Positions 7,519 through 17,328 of a stretch of 64,000 bases of DNA are shown here, one piece after another. The notes under the pieces are model-generated. The model had not been told where the DNA came from. It saw only the letters and a program-made list of their open reading frames with translations, and searched no databases. Made by a program: the position numbers and the translations under genes. How positions within the stretch are numbered: position 1 is the stretch's first letter; every line of letters starts with the position of its first letter. This DNA is from Gottfriedia acidiceleris (GTDB lineage Bacteria > Bacillota > Bacilli > Bacillales > Bacillaceae_G), in contig NZ_SCFN01000001.1 in the NCBI RefSeq assembly GCF_004138285.1, positions 744,001 through 808,000 of the forward strand. Reading direction: 5' to 3'.

Positions 7519-8416
7519 ACAAATATGTTGCTTTTAAGCGGTTAATATCTTCTTTCGGTGGTAGACCAAACAAACGAGAATACTCGCGACTAAATTGAGA
7601 TGGGCTCTCGTAGCCTACACGGATGGCTGCCTCTATGGCATCTGTTGACTCAGATAATAATATGCGACGAGCTTCCTGTAATCTCAGTTGTTTTTGGTAT
7701 TGAATAGGGCTCATTGCTGTTAATTCCTTAAAGTGTCTATGTAGCGAAGAAACACTCATATTTGCAATTTCAGCAAGGTCTTCAATTCGAAAAGACTGGT
7801 TATAGTTATTCATTATATGGTTAACAACGTCACTGATTTGACTAGTGGAACTACCTTCTACAGCTATTTGCCCAAGAGTTAATCCTTGCTGTCCTTGCAA
7901 AAGTCTATAGATGATTTCCTTCGTAATAAGAGGCGCGAGTACAGGTATATCTTTTGGCGTATCAAGCAATCGAGATAATCTAGTTACCGCGTCTAATAAA
8001 GATAACTCTATTTGGCTAACATACATGCCTCTTTTAGTATTATCTTTATGAAAAGTAAGTTCCGAATCATTTAACACTTCCAAGATTTGTTTGGGGGTAA
8101 ATTCAAGTTTAAGTGCTAAATATGGATTTTCTATAGAAGCTTCCGTGACTATTCCAGTAATTGGTAAGTTAACAGAAGCAATTAGGTAATCAGTTGGACT
8201 GTATACATAATGCTCTTGTGCCAATACTACTTCTTTTTTACCTTGAACGATAATACACAGTGATGGCCTGTAAACCCCATAATTTGGTCCAGTAACATTA
8301 GAATATCGAGAGAAAACTAAAGTAGGAATTGCAGTCGGATGAGATCCATCCTGTTCTATATGACTCTCTATAAGTTGAATAAGTTCAGCTCGATGTTTAT
8401 CGATTTGATCAGACAT
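7517..8416 (-). CDS. AraC-family transcriptional regulator
   Basis: A 299-aa regulator. Residues about 20-170 form a cupin-like sensing domain (GVYRPSLCIIVQGKKEVVLA). The C-terminal 100 residues hold two helix-turn-helix motifs of AraC type (IEDLAEIANMSVSSLHRHFK; AAIRVGYESPSQFSREYSR). It belongs to the subgroup with an AraC-type N-terminal domain (YqhC-like in enterics), which often controls oxidoreductases and transporters. It is divergent from an MFS gene and an aldo/keto reductase, the likely targets. A large dyad lies in the intergenic region. The start follows a minus-strand AGGAGG. Confidence 0.88.
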   Translation of the reverse strand: MSDQIDKHRAELIQLIESHIEQDGSHPTAIPTLVFSRYSNVTGPNYGVYRPSLCIIVQGKKEVVLAQEHYVYSPTDYLIASVNLPITGIVTEASIENPYLALKLEFTPKQILEVLNDSELTFHKDNTKRGMYVSQIELSLLDAVTRLSRLLDTPKDIPVLAPLITKEIIYRLLQGQQGLTLGQIAVEGSSTSQISDVVNHIMNNYNQSFRIEDLAEIANMSVSSLHRHFKELTAMSPIQYQKQLRLQEARRILLSESTDAIEAAIRVGYESPSQFSREYSRLFGLPPKEDINRLKATYL

Positions 8417-8492
8417 AAAAACCTCCTGGATACCTATTATTTCTATTTTTATTTTAATATATTTTGCACTGTTATATAAGTGGATTGAGAGG

Positions 8493-8550
8493 ATTATGCA
8501 ATCATTTGATAAGAATTGGATAACGGTATCCTATTCATTTATTGCATAAT
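8493..8550. promoter_or_regulatory. Large dyad in the AraC / MFS divergent region
   Basis: Outer arms ATTATGCAAT and ATTGCATAAT (10 bp, perfect) and inner arms GGATA/TATCC around ACGG, within about 58 bp. Position between the regulator and its divergent neighbour suggests an operator. Confidence 0.55.
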
Positions 8551-8656
8551 AAGAATACAAAAACAATATACCTACTGCACAAATTGAAAATTAAAACTTT
8601 AAAACATAAGAGATCATCTTAGATAAATAACATCACAGTTAAGGAGTGAAAAAATA

Positions 8657-9831
8657 ATGAACAATACTTGGAAAATTTACTTTCTAACTCTTGTTAGCTT
8701 TGTTGTAGGCACTTCTCAATTTGTCATTGTAGGTACGTTGGATAAAGTAGCTATCTCTGTTGGTGTTTCAGTTGCAACTGCAGGTGACTTATTACTGTTT
8801 TTTTGCTCTTGGTAATGCGATCGGTACTCCTCTAGTTATGATAGCAACTACGAAGCTGGATCAGCGTAAACAATTGTTACTTGCACTCGCCATCATTTTA
8901 TTAGGCGTCATTGGAGTAATTGCTTTACCTGGATTTGGTCTACTTATGGCCTCGAGAGTTTTACTAGGGATTGGAACAGGAGTCTTCGTTGTCACCGCCT
9001 ATGGAATAGCTGCAAAACTTGCAGTTCCTCCGACGGCAGGGTCGAGCGATGGCAAATGTCGCAATGGGATATAGCTCTTCCCTTGTTTTTGGAGTTCCAC
9101 TTGGGCGTATGATAACTTCGTCTTATGATTGGAGAGTTATCTTCTGGGGGATAGGATTCTTTAGTCTACTATCAATCTTTACTGTTGCTAGGACGTTTCC
9201 ATTCATGGAAAGTGAATTGTCAGTCTCTCTAAGTAAACGACTTTTACTTCTGAGAAATCCAAGAGTCTTAACAACACTATGTATAACCTTTTTTGTATTT
9301 ATTAGTTATTCAATTCTCAATACTTATATCACACCTTTTCTGACCGTCATAATACCGAGTATGAAAGAGAATCTGAGTATAATTCTTTTAGCAATGGGTA
9401 TTGCGAGCTTGATTGGTTCTAAGGTTGGTGGTTTATTGGCAGACCGGATTGGCATAGTCCGAACGCTTGTCGGTTCGATGGCTATCCATACTATTTCTTT
9501 ATTGATGTTGTATACAGTTTCGGATTTTAAGTGGGTAATTGTGATACTCCCATTACTCATGATTTGGGAATTGGCAGCTTGGACATTTGGACCGACCCAA
9601 AACTTCAACCTAGTTTTATTGGCTCCTGAAGCTTCTAGTATCGTTCTTAGTCTGAATAGCTCTTTTGTACAACTCGGATTCGCAGTTGGTGCTGGTATTG
9701 GAGGTATTGTAGCGGGAAGATCAACTATATTAGAAATTAGTTTAGTTGGAGCTACATCAGTCTTGATTGCTTTATTGATAGGGTGTTTTTCATTTAGAAA
9801 GAATCGTGAGCTTTCAAGTGTAGAACAATAA
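8657..9831 (+). pseudogene. MFS transporter gene with two frameshifts
   Basis: Conceptually one ~390-aa major facilitator (drug/sugar efflux type), but spread over three frames. Frame one starts at ATG 8657 (MNNTWKIYFLTLVSFVVG) and stops at TAA just past the T7 run at 8798-8804. Homology resumes one base over (FFALGNAIGTPLVMIATT). It shifts again near 9030 (AVPP then RQGRAMANVAMG) and continues to 9831. AGGAGTG precedes ATG 8657. The pieces align end to end with no missing stretch, so the breaks are recent or are sequencing errors; the homopolymer is a suspicious site. As read, no functional transporter is made. Confidence 0.8.
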
Positions 9832-9925
9832 TGTTATAAAGGGATATTCGATATTTAGCTAGCACATCACCTTGAATAAAGAAACTGTATTTTATTTAAG
9901 TAAGTAGTTTAATCCAATTAATTAG

Positions 9926-10795
<870 letters not shown>

Positions 10796-10849
10796 AGCTT
10801 ACTAAATCTTGTTTTATTATTTGTGAAATATATTTACATTTTCATTTCA

Positions 10850-10882
10850 AAAACAGCCAGTTAACTTAACTGGCTGTTTTTC
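10850..10882 (+). terminator. Terminator after the aldo/keto reductase
   Basis: Stem AAAAACAGCCAG / CTGGCTGTTTTT with a short AT loop and T-run. Confidence 0.85.
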
Positions 10883-11074
10883 TATTTGTTATTTAGTAGT
10901 CAATTTTTAACGACATACTAACCTGTTTTTGAGCCTCATTATTATTTCCAATCTTTCATCCTTACACCTCATTCTTTTATTCGAAGTAAACCCTATTGTT
11001 TTTCATTAGTCTAACTTCATGGGCTTTCAACTATATATATAGTAATGAGATCTAAGTGAAAGATGGTGGGGTAG

Positions 11075-12403
11075 ATGACTAAAAGAGATTATTTAATAAA
11101 ACCGCTTGTAGGTGATAGTTATCCAACAATTGATCGAGGAGATACTATCTACCTATGGGACAAGCAAGGAAAGAAATATATTGATGGTTCTTCGGGTGCA
11201 GTAGCGGCAAGTATTGGGCATGGAGTAAAGGAAATAATTGATGAGATGGTAAAGCAGGCCTCTAAAGTGGCGTTTGTTTATAGATCACAGTTTACGAGTG
11301 AGGCGGCAGAACGATTAGCTGAAAAAATAGGTCAGCTAGCACCTGGAGATTTAAACTGGAGTTTTTTTGTTAATAGTGGTACTGAAGCTACTGAAACCGC
11401 TATGAAAATGGCAATTCAGCATTTTCAAGAAAGAGGTATTCATACGAAAACGAAGATTATATCAAGAAGCATGAGCTATCATGGCATCACAATCGGATCT
11501 TTATCTATGTCAGGGCATCCATTAAGAAGGAAACGTTTTACTAGTTTACTAGAGGATTATCCAATGGTTGAAGCACCATATTGTAAAAGATGCCCATTTG
11601 AATTAGAGCCTGGAAATTGTGGCTTGCTTTGTGCGACTGCGCTTGATCGTACAATTCAAAAATTAGGTTCTGAAAATGTAGCAGCCTTTATAGCAGAACC
11701 AATTGTTGGTGCGGCAGGAGCTGCGTTAACTCCCCCAAAAGGATATTATGAAAAAATTAAACAAATTTGTGATAAACACGATGTGCTACTTATTGCGGAT
11801 GAAGTAATGACGGGAATAGGTAGAACAGGAGAAATGTTCGGAATGAATCATTGGAATTGTGTGCCCGATTTATTAGTCCTTGGTAAGGGATTGGCGGCTG
11901 GTTATACGCCAATTGCTGTAGCGATCGCAAGTGATCGAGTAATGCAACCTATTTTAGAAGGCAGTCGGCTTGTTATGAGTGGACATACGTTTAGTGCGAA
12001 TCCTCTCTCTGCAAGTATAGCTTTAGCTGTTTTAAACTATGTCGAAAAAAATGGATTAGTACAAAATTCTAAAATACAAGGTGAAAAGATTAAATTAAAA
12101 CTAAGAGAATGGCAGAAAGAGTATCCTTTTTTATTCGATGTCAGGGGTGAAGGACTACTGATCGGTATAGAAATAAATGAAGATTTCTTTGATTGTAAAA
12201 GTGTAACAAATCGTGTAATTGAGATCGCTAAAAATCATGGATTATTACTCTATCCATCTGTTAGTGGTCCATATGGAAGATCTGAAAATAGTTTCTTGCT
12301 TGCTCCACCTTTAGTCATTACTGATGCGCAAGTCAATGAATTGCTAACTTTATTGAAGGAAGTATTTAATGAGCTAAATCAAGAAGCAAAGGAGATCGAA
12401 TAA
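11075..12403 (+). CDS. yodT: Class III PLP aminotransferase, YodT-like
   Basis: A 442-aa omega-aminotransferase. Key parts: FVNSGTEATETAMKMA for cofactor phosphate binding, SYHGITIGSLSMSGH, LLIADEVMTGIGRTG and the PLP lysine in LVLGKGLAAGYTP. Residues KRCPFELEPGNCGLLC carry four cysteines close together, as in other YodT relatives. It is first in a tight operon with two CoA-transferase subunits and an M20 deacylase, the gene set of B. subtilis yodQRST. Family context suggests action on an amino-acid-derived acyl intermediate, likely from lysine/beta-lysine. GGTGGGG precedes the ATG. Confidence 0.85.
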   Translation: MTKRDYLIKPLVGDSYPTIDRGDTIYLWDKQGKKYIDGSSGAVAASIGHGVKEIIDEMVKQASKVAFVYRSQFTSEAAERLAEKIGQLAPGDLNWSFFVNSGTEATETAMKMAIQHFQERGIHTKTKIISRSMSYHGITIGSLSMSGHPLRRKRFTSLLEDYPMVEAPYCKRCPFELEPGNCGLLCATALDRTIQKLGSENVAAFIAEPIVGAAGAALTPPKGYYEKIKQICDKHDVLLIADEVMTGIGRTGEMFGMNHWNCVPDLLVLGKGLAAGYTPIAVAIASDRVMQPILEGSRLVMSGHTFSANPLSASIALAVLNYVEKNGLVQNSKIQGEKIKLKLREWQKEYPFLFDVRGEGLLIGIEINEDFFDCKSVTNRVIEIAKNHGLLLYPSVSGPYGRSENSFLLAPPLVITDAQVNELLTLLKEVFNELNQEAKEIE

Positions 12404-13098
12404 TGGCAATCAATACTTTCGGGAAAATTATTAGTATTGAAGAAGCTTTGCTTTATTTTAAAGATGATATGGTGTTAATGTTTGGTGGGTTTGGAGGAAT
12501 CGGTAACCCCCCTACATTAATAAGGAGTATTTTAGAAAAAGGTGTGAAAGATCTTACTCTAATTGGAAATGATACGGGTTTCCCTGATGTTGGAATCGGA
12601 CAGTTAGTGACGGCTAAAAGAGTAAAAAAAATGATTACGACTCATATTGGATCAAATCCGAATGCTGGAAAGCAAATGACTGATGGTACGTTAGAAATAG
12701 AGTTCAGTCCTCAAGGTACATTTATCGAACGGATTCGAGCAGGTGGAGTTGGATTAGGTGGCGTTTTAGTAGATATTGGGATTGATAGTGTAATTGATGT
12801 TGATAAACAGAGAGTGAATGTATTTGGTAAAGAGTATTTAGTTGAAACTCCTCTCATTTCAGATGTTTCAATTGTTTATGCGAAGAAAGCAGACCCGTTT
12901 GGAAATTTAGTATTTGATAAAAGTGCTCGCAATACGAATCCTTATGTAGCAATGGCTGGAAAAATCACAATTGCGGAAGTTGAAGAGATTGTTCCTTTAG
13001 GAGCATTAGAACCTGAAGAAATTATCGTACCTGGCGCTTTCGTTAACCACATCGTTCAATCGGAAGGGGTGAATTGGAAGTGGGTTTGGGAAAAATAA
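12403..13098 (+). CDS. yodS: CoA-transferase subunit A, YodS-like
   Basis: A 231-aa subunit of a family I 3-oxoacid/acyl CoA-transferase. It has the N-terminal GGFGGIGNPPTLI glycine-rich motif and EFSPQGTFIERIRAGGVGLGG, the subunit A signature region. Its start overlaps the upstream stop (TAATG), so translation is coupled. It overlaps the start of subunit B, giving a heteromeric enzyme. The transferred acyl group is not readable, but the operon partners point to an amino-acid degradation intermediate. Symbol assigned by length and synteny. Confidence 0.85.
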   Translation: MAINTFGKIISIEEALLYFKDDMVLMFGGFGGIGNPPTLIRSILEKGVKDLTLIGNDTGFPDVGIGQLVTAKRVKKMITTHIGSNPNAGKQMTDGTLEIEFSPQGTFIERIRAGGVGLGGVLVDIGIDSVIDVDKQRVNVFGKEYLVETPLISDVSIVYAKKADPFGNLVFDKSARNTNPYVAMAGKITIAEVEEIVPLGALEPEEIIVPGAFVNHIVQSEGVNWKWVWEK

Positions 13099-13757
13099 AT
13101 CCTAGGGAAATGATGGCAAAACGTGCAGCAAAAGAAGTAAAGAGCGGTATGATTGTGAATCTTGGGATTGGAATTCCTTCACTCATCCCAAATTACTTAA
13201 CAGATGATTGCCAAGTAATGTTCCATGCAGAAAATGGCGTGTTAGGTTTAGGGCCTACTCCACAAAAAGGTGAAGAAGACGAAAATTTATGTAATGCTGC
13301 AGGATTACCTGTAACACTAATTCCAGGTTCCAGTTATTTTGATAGTAGCATAGCCTTTGCGATTATTCGAAAAGGTTTATTAGATTTAACAGTACTAGGT
13401 GCTCTCGAAGTCAGTAAAAGTGGCGATTTAGCAAATTGGATTGTTCCTGGTAAAAGAGTGCCAGGAATTGGTGGAGCAATGGACTTAGCTCAAAAATCAA
13501 AAAAAGTAATTGTTTTAATGAACCATACTAATAAAAATGGTGACCCTAAAATAGTCTCTGAATGTACACTTCCTCTTACATCTCCAAGTTGCGTAGATTT
13601 AATCATTACTGAAATGGCCGTAATTGAAGTTAAAAAAGAAAGTGGAGAGCTTTGGTTAAATGAAGTAATGTCTCCATATTTAGTCAGCGATGTGATTGAG
13701 AAAACTGGTGCCCCACTATTTGTGAACCCAAATGTTATTGTTCATCGTTGGGAGTGA
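13080..13757 (+). CDS. yodR: CoA-transferase subunit B, YodR-like
   Basis: The catalytic subunit of the heteromeric CoA-transferase. It shows MIVNLGIGIPSLIPN, then the active-site glutamate in FHAENGVLG, GALEVSKSGDLANWIVPG and GIGGAMDLA. Three in-frame starts exist: TTG 13074, GTG 13080 and TTG 13086. GGAAGGGG (13062-13069) sits best for GTG 13080, giving 225 aa and overlapping subunit A by 19 bp. It has the ordinary family length. It works with the preceding subunit. Confidence 0.86.
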   Translation: MGLGKINPREMMAKRAAKEVKSGMIVNLGIGIPSLIPNYLTDDCQVMFHAENGVLGLGPTPQKGEEDENLCNAAGLPVTLIPGSSYFDSSIAFAIIRKGLLDLTVLGALEVSKSGDLANWIVPGKRVPGIGGAMDLAQKSKKVIVLMNHTNKNGDPKIVSECTLPLTSPSCVDLIITEMAVIEVKKESGELWLNEVMSPYLVSDVIEKTGAPLFVNPNVIVHRWE

Positions 13758-13763
13758 TCAAAA

Positions 13764-15032
13764 TTGGATTTGAAAGCTAAAATTAATGACTACATTCATA
13801 AAAATAAGAACAAGGCAATTGAATTACTTCAGAATCTTGTTCGTGAAAAAAGTGTTTCAGGAAATGAAGCTAGTGCACAAAAAATTGTCTCAAATTATTT
13901 ACAGAATCTTGGATTAGTGATTGATCGCTTTGAACCGTCAATTGAGGAATTAACGAAATCAACCTATTTTATTTCAGAACGAACTTCATTTGAAGACAGT
14001 CCGAATATAGTTGCAATTTTAAAGGGAACAGGAAATGGTAGATCTATTATATTAAATGGACATATTGATGTTGTTCCCGAAGGTGAAATAAGTAGTTGGG
14101 AGCGCCATCCGTATAGCGGTGAAATCGTAGGAAATCGCTTATATGGTAGGGGTGCAACAGATATGAAGGGCGGGAATGTTGCTGCATTATTTGCGATTGA
14201 GGCAATAAAAAAATTAAATATTCCACTTAAAGGCGACATCTATTTTGAAAGTGTTATTGAGGAAGAAAGCGGAGGGGCAGGTACGCTAGCAACGATATTA
14301 CGAGGATACGTTGCAGATGCTGTCCTTATTCCAGAACCAACTAAAATGAAAATGTTTCCGAAACAGCAAGGCAGTGTTTGGTTTCGAGTAAAAGTAAAAG
14401 GTAAAGTTGCCCACGGTGGAACGAGGTATGAAGGTGTTAGTGCAATTGAAAAAAGTATAATGGTTATTAATCATATAAATCAATTAGAAAAAGTTCGAAA
14501 TACAAGATTACAAGATGATCCACTATACAAAAATGTGCCAATTCCAATTCCAATTAATATCGGGAAAATAAATGGGGGTACTTGGCCCTCCTCTGTCTCA
14601 GATCTAGTTACTCTTGAGGGAAGGCTAGGTGTTTCACCAAATGAAACAATCGATGAAGCAAAACTTGAAATAACGAGGTGGCTAAAAACACTTTCATTAA
14701 TTGATGATTGGTTTATTGAAAATCCGGTTGAGGTTGAATTTTTTGGAGCAAGATGGTTACCAGGTAGAATCGATCTTGGGCATCCATTTATGGAATCTCT
14801 GAAGAATTCCTATCAATATGTTTATAAAAATGAACCGATTATTGAAGCTTCTCCATGGGGTACGGACGGCGGATTATTTACACAAATAAAACAAATACCT
14901 ACTATTGTGTTTGGACCAGGGGAAACGAAGGTTGCACATTATCCAAATGAATACATTGATCTAGATGAATTATTTCGCTGTGCGGAGGTAATTGCCTACA
15001 CTTTACTAGATTGGTGTGGAGTAGATGAATAA
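13764..15032 (+). CDS. yodQ: M20 family deacylase/peptidase, YodQ-like
   Basis: A 422-aa zinc hydrolase of the ArgE/DapE group. Metal-binding and catalytic segments are GHIDVVPEGE, GRGATDMKGG and SVIEEESGGAGT, with a dimerisation lid between (about 190-310). The last metal region is FGPGETKVAHYPNEYI. It would remove an N-acyl (acetyl) group from an amino-acid derivative. In B. subtilis the homologue sits with KamA and the acetyltransferase YodP. TTG 13764 follows GGGAGTG. Its stop overlaps the ATG of the degraded yodP remnant. Confidence 0.86.
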   Translation: MDLKAKINDYIHKNKNKAIELLQNLVREKSVSGNEASAQKIVSNYLQNLGLVIDRFEPSIEELTKSTYFISERTSFEDSPNIVAILKGTGNGRSIILNGHIDVVPEGEISSWERHPYSGEIVGNRLYGRGATDMKGGNVAALFAIEAIKKLNIPLKGDIYFESVIEEESGGAGTLATILRGYVADAVLIPEPTKMKMFPKQQGSVWFRVKVKGKVAHGGTRYEGVSAIEKSIMVINHINQLEKVRNTRLQDDPLYKNVPIPIPINIGKINGGTWPSSVSDLVTLEGRLGVSPNETIDEAKLEITRWLKTLSLIDDWFIENPVEVEFFGARWLPGRIDLGHPFMESLKNSYQYVYKNEPIIEASPWGTDGGLFTQIKQIPTIVFGPGETKVAHYPNEYIDLDELFRCAEVIAYTLLDWCGVDE

Positions 15033-15330
15033 TGAAGTATTTTATCAAAACAAGTAGATCACAAATGGTAACCTTGTTGCAGATATTTGTTTTGATTATT
15101 TTAATGAACGGATAAGAGTAGAAGATTATAGAGGCAACATAGAAGCATTACTATATTTTATTGAGCAAGAAAGCACCTACGGATCGATTTACTAAATTAA
15201 TTGTTAAAACTAGAACGGAAGACTACTTACATTACAAAAACGTGGATTTGTAAAAGAAGTTGAAGTCTCAAAATATTTTCACGGAAATAATTGTTATATT
15301 TTTGCTAAAATTGACGACATGAATGTTTGA
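15025..15330 (+). pseudogene. yodP: Degraded N-terminal remnant of yodP/ablB acetyltransferase
   Basis: A clear fossil of beta-lysine N6-acetyltransferase. From ATG 15025 (overlapping the yodQ stop): MNNEVFYQNK, an in-frame TAG at 15055, then ITNGNLVADICFDYFNER and VEDYRGNIEALLYF up to TAA 15193. Homology continues in another frame (FTKLIVKTRTED) and returns to the first frame (QKRGFVKEVEVSKYF, NNCYIFAKID) before TGA 15328. The C-terminal GNAT domain is missing. So the gene has a nonsense mutation, two shifts and a truncation. No kamA follows. Confidence 0.8.
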
Positions 15331-15373
15331 TCAAAAAATGATCTCTTAACTATTGACTTAAAATTTTAAATTA

Positions 15374-15409
15374 TTTAAGAGCCTTAATTTAATACTAAGG
15401 CTCTTAAAG
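15374..15409 (+). terminator. Hairpin after the yod cluster
   Basis: Strong stem TTTAAGAGCCTTA / TAAGGCTCTTAAA with an AT loop. The following T-run is imperfect, so it is a likely but not ideal terminator. Confidence 0.6.
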
Positions 15410-15442
15410 TTTGATTTAATATTCAGAAAACAGCGTTAATAA

Positions 15443-15457
15443 TGAGAATGATTATTG
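15443..15457. promoter_or_regulatory. Fur-like box upstream of the HugZ-like gene
   Basis: TGAGAATGATTATTG matches the 7-1-7 Fur consensus TGATAAT-N-ATTATCA with three differences. It lies in an extended ATAATGAGAATGATTATTG tract 45 bp upstream of the ATG. Iron-dependent repression is inferred. Confidence 0.65.
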
Positions 15458-15502
15458 TTATTATTGAAGTGTAGCAAAAATATTTTCTTTAAGGAGATGC
15501 TT

Positions 15503-15997
15503 ATGGAAAAACAATTAGAAGTTCAATTTAAAAAATATGAAAAACTTCAATCTGAATGTAAAACATTGATGATTAGTTCAATGGATGATAAAGGGGATCC
15601 ACATGTCAGTTATTCACCTTTTGTCATCTACGAAGGTAACTTCTATATTTTCATTAGTAAAATCGCAGCTCATTTTCAATATTTAGAAAACAATAAGTTT
15701 ATTAGTGTGATGATTATTGCAGACGAAGCAACTTCTCCAATTTTATTTGCTAGAGAACGAATTCGCTATAAATGTACTCCTGAATACGTGGGTAATGTAG
15801 ACAAAGAGCACATATTTGATAAGTTTATAGAAAATCACGGAGAACAGATGATTAAGGTTTTAAGAGGAATCGATCTGTCGTTATTCAAGCTTACACCAAT
15901 GGAAGGCCGATATATCGCTGGATTCGGGCAAGCTTTTGAAATCGATCCGATTGAAGGAACATTTATACAAATTGATCCTTCTAAAATGAATCATTAA
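15503..15997 (+). CDS. HugZ/HutZ-like haem-utilisation protein
   Basis: A 164-aa protein of the split-barrel FMN/haem-binding superfamily. Features include TLMISSMDDKGDPHVSYSPF, an ISKIAAHFQYLE segment, SPILFARERIRY and the late YIAGFGQAFEID, typical of HugZ/HutZ proteins that bind and degrade haem to free iron. ATG 15503 is chosen because AAGGAG (15491-15496) is six bases upstream; the frame is open further left without a ribosome site. The Fur-like box upstream agrees with a role in iron acquisition. It is monocistronic with its own terminator; no haem transporter is adjacent. Confidence 0.75.
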   Translation: MEKQLEVQFKKYEKLQSECKTLMISSMDDKGDPHVSYSPFVIYEGNFYIFISKIAAHFQYLENNKFISVMIIADEATSPILFARERIRYKCTPEYVGNVDKEHIFDKFIENHGEQMIKVLRGIDLSLFKLTPMEGRYIAGFGQAFEIDPIEGTFIQIDPSKMNH

Positions 15998-16003
15998 ATA
16001 GAA

Positions 16004-16037
16004 AGGCCCGTTACTACAATAAGAGTAACGGGCTTTT
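16004..16037 (+). terminator. Terminator after the HugZ-like gene
   Basis: Stem GCCCGTTACT / AGTAACGGGC followed by TTTT. Confidence 0.85.
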
Positions 16038-16149
16038 AAATTATTGTGTGCGACAATTAAGTTCTTACTAGTTTAAAATTACTAGAAATAATGATAGTTA
16101 AAATGGAAATTGGAACACTAAATAGTAAAAAGATAAAGGGAGGATTTTT

Positions 16150-16935
16150 ATGCGAAAGATAACTTTATTTTTTCTATGTCTATTTTTGTGGATACAGCTA
16201 CCAGAAAAAACACATGCTGCAGACAAAATTCCAATTTTAATTTATCATTCCATTGATGAGTTTACTGGGCACGGAGTAAGAGACTTGTTTGTCTCACCAG
16301 AGAATTTTGAAAAGCAAATGATCTATTTACGTGATCATGGATTTACACTTTTAACTTTTGAACAATGGGGAGACCGTAATAAAGTAAAGAAACCTGTATT
16401 TATTACAATTGATGACGGTTATAAAAATAACTTAAATGTGGTAAAAATTTTTCAAAAATTGAAATCGGATACTTTTACACCAAAAGCAACTATATTTGCG
16501 ATTTCCGACTATATTGGATGGCCGGATCGTCTTTCTAGCACGGATTTAAAAAAGATGTCTGATTCAGGGATGTTTTCAATCCAATCTCATACTGCAACCC
16601 ATCAAGATTTAAGGAAGATAGATGATTATAAGCATGAGTTGAAAGATTCCAAAGATAAGATTCAATCAATTACTGGAAAAGCTGTGATAGCTCTCTCGTA
16701 TCCTTATGGTTATCATAATGATAAAGTAATTGAGGAAACAAAGAAGTACTATACTTTTGCAGTAGCGACAGATCCGAAATATTATCTAGAAAAGGGTACA
16801 AAGAATGAAGTCTATCTTTTACCTAGAATCTATATTAAGTATGACACTACGATGGATGAATTTGCTAAGATTGTAGAAGGACAGGCTAAAGTTATTGTAA
16901 ATTTTAGGGAGTCTGAGACTATTTATGAAAATTGA
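16150..16935 (+). CDS. Secreted polysaccharide deacetylase (PgaB/IcaB-like NodB domain)
   Basis: A 261-aa exported deacetylase. The signal peptide covers residues 1-24, ending near THAA. The NodB domain has ILIYHSIDE, FITIDDGYKNN with the catalytic aspartates, SHTATHQDL as the His metal site and LSYPYGYHND. The YHSID opening and overall layout fit the extracellular PgaB/IcaB/YxkH class rather than the first deacetylase in this window. Those enzymes act on surface glycans, but the substrate here is open. AGGGAGG precedes the ATG. It lies alone between two terminators. Confidence 0.87.
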   Translation: MRKITLFFLCLFLWIQLPEKTHAADKIPILIYHSIDEFTGHGVRDLFVSPENFEKQMIYLRDHGFTLLTFEQWGDRNKVKKPVFITIDDGYKNNLNVVKIFQKLKSDTFTPKATIFAISDYIGWPDRLSSTDLKKMSDSGMFSIQSHTATHQDLRKIDDYKHELKDSKDKIQSITGKAVIALSYPYGYHNDKVIEETKKYYTFAVATDPKYYLEKGTKNEVYLLPRIYIKYDTTMDEFAKIVEGQAKVIVNFRESETIYEN

Positions 16936-17328
16936 AAGAGTTGTTTCTTAGGTCAAATTCGCTTTAAATATTTGGACTTACCCCGTTCAAGTAGAGGTAA
17001 AAGCACTTTGTACCTTCCTTCAAATACAGCTAAATCGTAAACTTAAATTCTAATACTAGTGTTATATAATCAGCAAGCTATTAACGCTCAATTCTAACAG
17101 AGTTGGGCGTTTTTATTGTTTTAACAAGTATGATCGTTAATTGTTGAAAGAATATCACTTAAGCGACAATTCTAATGAATTATTTTAATCTAGTATAGGA
17201 CACTAGAACTGTTCTCAATGTAGCACTAAAATATTTTTGAAAATTTAGAATTTAATCTTGAATAAAAGAATAAACTTCAATATAATGAAAAAAAAGGAAA
17301 TCCTTCATAAATGAATGGGAGAATTGCA
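16936..17328. other. Intergenic region with terminator and rpiR promoter
   Basis: No gene seen. It contains a hairpin ACGCTCAATTCT / AGAGTTGGGCGT plus T-run at 17081-17118, which ends leftward-coming transcription. Further right is a strong sigma-A-type promoter (17258-17286) for the next operon. Confidence 0.6.
17258..17286 (+). promoter_or_regulatory. SigA-type promoter for the peptide-utilisation cluster
   Basis: TTGAAT (17258-17263), a 17-bp spacer, and a perfect TATAAT (17281-17286), about 40 bp upstream of the regulator start. Confidence 0.7.
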
